Assembly (NCBI GenBank): GCA_020633655.1 | Contig: JACKDF010000001.1 | Location: 124,001 to 188,000 of the forward strand | Direction of reading: 5' to 3' | Length of the DNA: 64,000 nt | Origin: Deferribacteres bacterium | GTDB lineage: Bacteria > Zhuqueibacterota > Zhuqueibacteria > Zhuqueibacterales > Geothermadaptataceae | In this document: positions 60,817 to 64,000 of the stretch, one piece after another | Layout: each line of letters opens with the position of its first letter | Position numbering within the stretch: position 1 is the first letter of the stretch | Notes under the pieces: generated by a model | Databases searched by the model: none | What the model was told of the DNA's origin: nothing | The model's input: only the letters and a program-made list of their open reading frames with translations | Translations under genes and position numbers: made by a program

Positions 60817-62949
60817 ATGGATAAATTCACCCAGGCTTTCAAAGAGGAAGCGCACGAACTTTTGCAGGAGCTTGAAGGGTCGCTGCTCGAGCTCGAAAGC
60901 AATCAGAATGATATAAACATTATCGATAAAGTTTTTCGCGCCATACATAGCGTAAAAGGCTCTGCCGGAATGTTTGGTTTTACACAAATTTCAGACTTTA
61001 CCCACGAAATTGAAACAGTTTTAGATTTAGCACGCAATGGTGAAATTGAAGTATCCAATACACTCATTGATCTGGTTCTTCAGGCTCGTGATCTGATTTT
61101 GGCAATGCTCGATCCGGAAAGTGTGTCAGAAGGTATCGATGAACGCGTCACTTCGCAAATCATCCAGCAACTCAAGGAAATGCATCCGGAAGATGAAAAA
61201 GATTTAAACGAGGATCCGACAGTGGTAATCCCTGAGCCAGTGCCGGTTGAACCTGCACCCAAAACTGAAGTGACCAGTGCAAAAAGTGTATTTTGGATTC
61301 GATTCAAACCTGAGACCGATATTTTTCATAGCGGCACAAATCCCCTGAATTTACTCACTGAATTATCGATGCTCGGAAAGAGTGAGATCATTTCCCATCT
61401 GGATAATGTACCCGATATTAACACTTATAACACAGACGCTTGTTATTTTTGGTGGGATATTTTGCTCATCACCTCTGAAGACATAAATGCGATTAAAGAT
61501 ATTTTCATGTTCGTTGAGGATCGCTGTGAGTTAAAAATTGAGAAACTCTCCATTAATGAGGAGATGACGAATAATTTTAACTTCAAGGCTTTTACAAGTA
61601 TTTTTTCAAAAGAGTCTGAATTTGGTCCCCTGGATTTGCTCGCATTTTTGGAAGAAGCTCATGAAGACACACTTGAAGATATTCTACTCACCGAATCAGA
61701 GGGTGACCATGGTGTACAATTACTTCAGGACATTAAAAGTCGCCTCATAAAATCAACGCCTGCGTTGTCAAGCATTCGTGTTCCCGCAAAAAAATTGGAT
61801 AAAATGGTCGACCTTGTAGGAGAACTAATAGTTGCTCAGGCGCATTTGAGTCAGATGGCTTCCCGAAATGACAATTTGGAATTATCCACGATTTCAGAAA
61901 CCTTCGATCGCTTGTGTGGAGATTTGCGCGATTATACAATGAGTCTGCGCATGTTGCCAATCGGCACAACATTCGAAAAATTCAAACGCGTTGTTCGTGA
62001 TCTTTCAAATGAACTGAGTAAAAGCGTTCAGTTAAAATTATACGGAACCGAAACCGAACTCGACAAAAATATGATTGAAAAGCTCAACGATCCTCTTGTG
62101 CATATTATTCGAAATTCAATGGATCATGGTATCGAGCTACCTGAAGCAAGGGAGAGAGCGGGCAAAAAAAGTACAGGAATAATTCAATTAGCAGCACGGC
62201 AGGCAGGCGCTAATATTGTCATCGAAATTTCCGATGATGGTGCTGGTTTGGATGCCGAGGCCATTCGCCGCAAAGCCATTGGGAATGGGCTCCTCAAACC
62301 GGAGACAGAATTGTCAGAAAATGAAATTTTTCAGCTCATTTTCACGCCGGGATTTTCAACAGCACGGAACGTGACAAACGTCTCCGGGCGTGGCGTAGGC
62401 ATGGATGTTGTCAAGCGCAATATCGAAGAATTAAAGGGATCCATCGATATCGCAAGCCAAAAAGGACAAGGAACAACAATAACAATAAATCTCCCCCTCA
62501 CACTGGCTATTATTGAAGGGCTCCTTGTTCGTATAGCTGAAGATTTCTTCGTTTTGCCCCTGGCTGTCGTTTCCGAATGTGTTGAACTTAGGCAAAAGAA
62601 CGGAAATCACAACAGGAGCCGAAACCTTGTCAATGTTCGGGGAAAACTCGTTCCATATATTTGTCTCCGAGATTTTTTTGATATCAGGGGAGAGCAACCT
62701 GCGCTCAGCCAAATAGTACTTATCGAAAATGAAAACAGCCAAATTGGTATTGTTGTTGACGAGGTAATTGGAGAATATCAGACTGTGATTAAATCACTGG
62801 GAAAAGTGTACAATCACATTCATGGACTTTCAGGGGCAACAATTCTTGGCGATGGCAACGTCGCACTTATTTTGGATCTCCCATCAATTGTTCATCGAGC
62901 AGAAATGGAGGAATCACTCCTGGTCGAGGAATTAATGGCATCAACTTAA
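60817..62949 (+). CDS. cheA: CheA-type chemotaxis histidine kinase
   Basis: A 710-residue kinase. Hpt domain with H44 in RAIHSVKGSAGMFGF; a middle region (about 155-250) with the FWIRFKPETDIF and W-D-ILLITSEDI patterns seen in some CheA proteins; dimerisation domain (about 318-400, KLDKMVDLVGELIVAQ); ATPase with NDPLVHIIRNSMDHGIE, DDGAGLD and GRGVGMDVVK; C-terminal CheW-like domain (about 565-705). It autophosphorylates and passes phosphate to CheY. No separate cheW, cheR or cheB is in the window. Confidence 0.96.
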   Translation: MDKFTQAFKEEAHELLQELEGSLLELESNQNDINIIDKVFRAIHSVKGSAGMFGFTQISDFTHEIETVLDLARNGEIEVSNTLIDLVLQARDLILAMLDPESVSEGIDERVTSQIIQQLKEMHPEDEKDLNEDPTVVIPEPVPVEPAPKTEVTSAKSVFWIRFKPETDIFHSGTNPLNLLTELSMLGKSEIISHLDNVPDINTYNTDACYFWWDILLITSEDINAIKDIFMFVEDRCELKIEKLSINEEMTNNFNFKAFTSIFSKESEFGPLDLLAFLEEAHEDTLEDILLTESEGDHGVQLLQDIKSRLIKSTPALSSIRVPAKKLDKMVDLVGELIVAQAHLSQMASRNDNLELSTISETFDRLCGDLRDYTMSLRMLPIGTTFEKFKRVVRDLSNELSKSVQLKLYGTETELDKNMIEKLNDPLVHIIRNSMDHGIELPEARERAGKKSTGIIQLAARQAGANIVIEISDDGAGLDAEAIRRKAIGNGLLKPETELSENEIFQLIFTPGFSTARNVTNVSGRGVGMDVVKRNIEELKGSIDIASQKGQGTTITINLPLTLAIIEGLLVRIAEDFFVLPLAVVSECVELRQKNGNHNRSRNLVNVRGKLVPYICLRDFFDIRGEQPALSQIVLIENENSQIGIVVDEVIGEYQTVIKSLGKVYNHIHGLSGATILGDGNVALILDLPSIVHRAEMEESLLVEELMAST

Positions 62950-62997
62950 AAATTCAAATTTCAATGTTATAATATTAATTACTTGGAGGTATCTCAA

Positions 62998-64000
62998 ATG
63001 CGTTTTACGGTAAAACTAAAATTAATTGCCGGTTTCGGAACTATCCTGATCTTATTGACACTTGTGGCGATTATCGGCATCAACAAACTCGGAGGCATGA
63101 ACGACCGGTTGAATTCCATTGTCGATGTTTCGGCAACAAAAGTAAAACTGGCATCCAAAGTCCAATCGCAGTTGCTGGAAATATCACGAGCAGAAAAAAA
63201 TATTATTCTTGCTAAAACCCAGGAAGAAATGGATGAAATCGCCAGAAACCTGGAAAAAACCAGAAAAGAAATGCAGGAAACACGGCAAACTTTACGAAAT
63301 CTGGTGGATGATGAAGGTCGTAATCTATTGGATGAATTCGCTAACCGCTGGGAGGAATATCTCAACATCAATAAAGAAGTCAGGGAACTGACGCGTTTGA
63401 ATTCAAATGTCCGAGCACAGGAACTTTCACAAGGCGATGCAAAAGAAGCATTTTTAAAAGCAGATTTAGTACTGGAAAATATTTTAGACCAGATCACAAC
63501 AGATGTGAACAAAACACAAAACCAGGCAGCCATTCTTGCTGCAAAAAAAATCACTCTGGTGAGCGAACTGCTGAGTACTTTCGTAAAAATCCAAAGGGAT
63601 GAAAAAAATCTCATTCTGGCGACAACCACAGAAGGCATGGATCAATATGCTGCAGCCCTCGCCAATAATCAGCGCCAAATAGAGGAAGCATTGGCCAATT
63701 TTAAAGATATCTCTGACAGTGCAGAGCAACGGGAAATCAAGAATTTTGAAGAGCATTACCGCAACTATCTTACATTACATGAGAAAGTAAAAAACTTATC
63801 CCGGGAGAATGGGAACAATCGCGCTTTTGCCCTCGCTTCCAGCAAAGGCCGCAGCCTGGTTGACCAATCACAGGAACTGCTAAACAAACTTATTTCAAAA
63901 AACGAAAATGATATGACAAAGGACAAGCAGACGAGCGATGCCACTTATTCCTCGGCCAAATTTCTGCTGATTCTGTTTTCAAGTATTGCGGTATTATTCG
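62998..64000 (+). CDS. Methyl-accepting chemotaxis protein, N-terminal part (3' cut by window)
   Basis: The frame from ATG 62998 stays open to the right edge. The visible 334 residues have a first membrane helix (about 8-28, LIAGFGTILILLTLVAIIGI), a long helical sensor region with two similar halves (ISRAEKNIILAKTQEEMD and IQRDEKNLILATTTEGMD), and the beginning of a second helix (FLLILFSSIAVLF). The 4HB-type sensor domain and the position after cheA make it an MCP. GGAGG lies nine bases before the ATG. The signalling domain lies outside the window. Confidence 0.88.
   Translation, partial: MRFTVKLKLIAGFGTILILLTLVAIIGINKLGGMNDRLNSIVDVSATKVKLASKVQSQLLEISRAEKNIILAKTQEEMDEIARNLEKTRKEMQETRQTLRNLVDDEGRNLLDEFANRWEEYLNINKEVRELTRLNSNVRAQELSQGDAKEAFLKADLVLENILDQITTDVNKTQNQAAILAAKKITLVSELLSTFVKIQRDEKNLILATTTEGMDQYAAALANNQRQIEEALANFKDISDSAEQREIKNFEEHYRNYLTLHEKVKNLSRENGNNRAFALASSKGRSLVDQSQELLNKLISKNENDMTKDKQTSDATYSSAKFLLILFSSIAVLF

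Noticed and set aside
62994..63638. Antisense frame of 214 codons inside the last MCP gene
   Set aside because: Ser/Phe-rich translation typical of the reverse strand of a coiled-coil gene; the sense frame has a clear start, site and MCP features.
1..64000. CRISPR arrays, tRNA and rRNA genes, transposases, phage genes
   Set aside because: Looked for and not found; the repeats in the window are imperfect palindromes without regular spacing, and no tRNA-like cloverleaf or rRNA segment was recognised.

Overview
The window looks like chromosome from a Gram-negative bacterium of the FCB group, most likely a Calditrichota or KSB1-like lineage. The evidence is a large secreted protein ending in a type IX secretion sorting domain with a NYPNPFNP motif (24469-28242), two TonB-dependent receptors, a PagL-type outer-membrane lipid A deacylase, and a napM-A-D-G-H nitrate reductase cluster. 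The phylum is an inference. I saw no rRNA, tRNA, CRISPR array, phage genes or transposase genes.

Layout. 1-2411: end of a sigma-54 activator, then a sigma-54-like promoter before a small membrane protein and a LysM membrane protein. 2686-3567: lone rfbA. 4138-10415: porin and periplasmic nitrate reductase genes (tetraheme cytochrome, NapA, NapD, NapG, NapH). 10458-13318 (minus): RNB-family ribonuclease and tRNA 2-selenouridine synthase. 13590-19689: envelope module with a 16-residue-repeat surface protein, an ECF sigma factor, its likely anti-sigma factor, a DUF4097 protein built from exact 36-residue repeats, and a transglutaminase-like protein. 19755-24277: EamA transporter, SGNH hydrolase, PagL, PNPOx-like protein, DUF5989 and DUF4846. 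24469-28242 (minus): PKD/cadherin-like secreted protein. 28837-32296: PPi-type phosphofructokinase, Smr-domain protein and PfkB-family sugar kinase. 32355-35275 (minus): NtrC-type two-component pair. 35521-38177: rhodanese, GDPD lipoprotein, Crp/Fnr regulator and DUF2892. 38232-40366: metallophosphoesterase and ElaA acetyltransferase. 40976-44710: receiver protein, fused acyl-CoA synthetase/GNAT acetyltransferase and CBS protein. 44944-51520: two TonB receptors flanking a Sir2 deacylase, then a small CxxC protein. 52231-56531: MacA-like adaptor and two FtsX-type permeases with no ATPase, then a DUF2269 protein. 56714-58129: PLP group II decarboxylase. 58580-64000: chemotaxis operon (soluble receptor-like protein with a CheZ-like DxxxQ motif, CheY, CheA, start of an MCP).

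The gaps hold a scattered family of imperfect palindromes of about 75-95 bp, with at least eight copies. Their ends resemble TTTATTCAT / ATGAATAAAGCAGGTTA and their centre resembles GGGCAGG..CCTGCCC. Two more inverted-repeat elements (16884-17020 and 51859-51950) are unrelated to it. The most distinctive items are this palindrome family, the repeat-protein/ECF sigma module, the receptor-like protein with a possible phosphatase motif, and the acyl-CoA synthetase/acetyltransferase fusion preceded by its own receiver protein with a YxxR-type sirtuin nearby.

Several starts were placed at an internal ATG or GTG with a good ribosome binding site rather than at the longest reading frame. These choices are stated in the entries.
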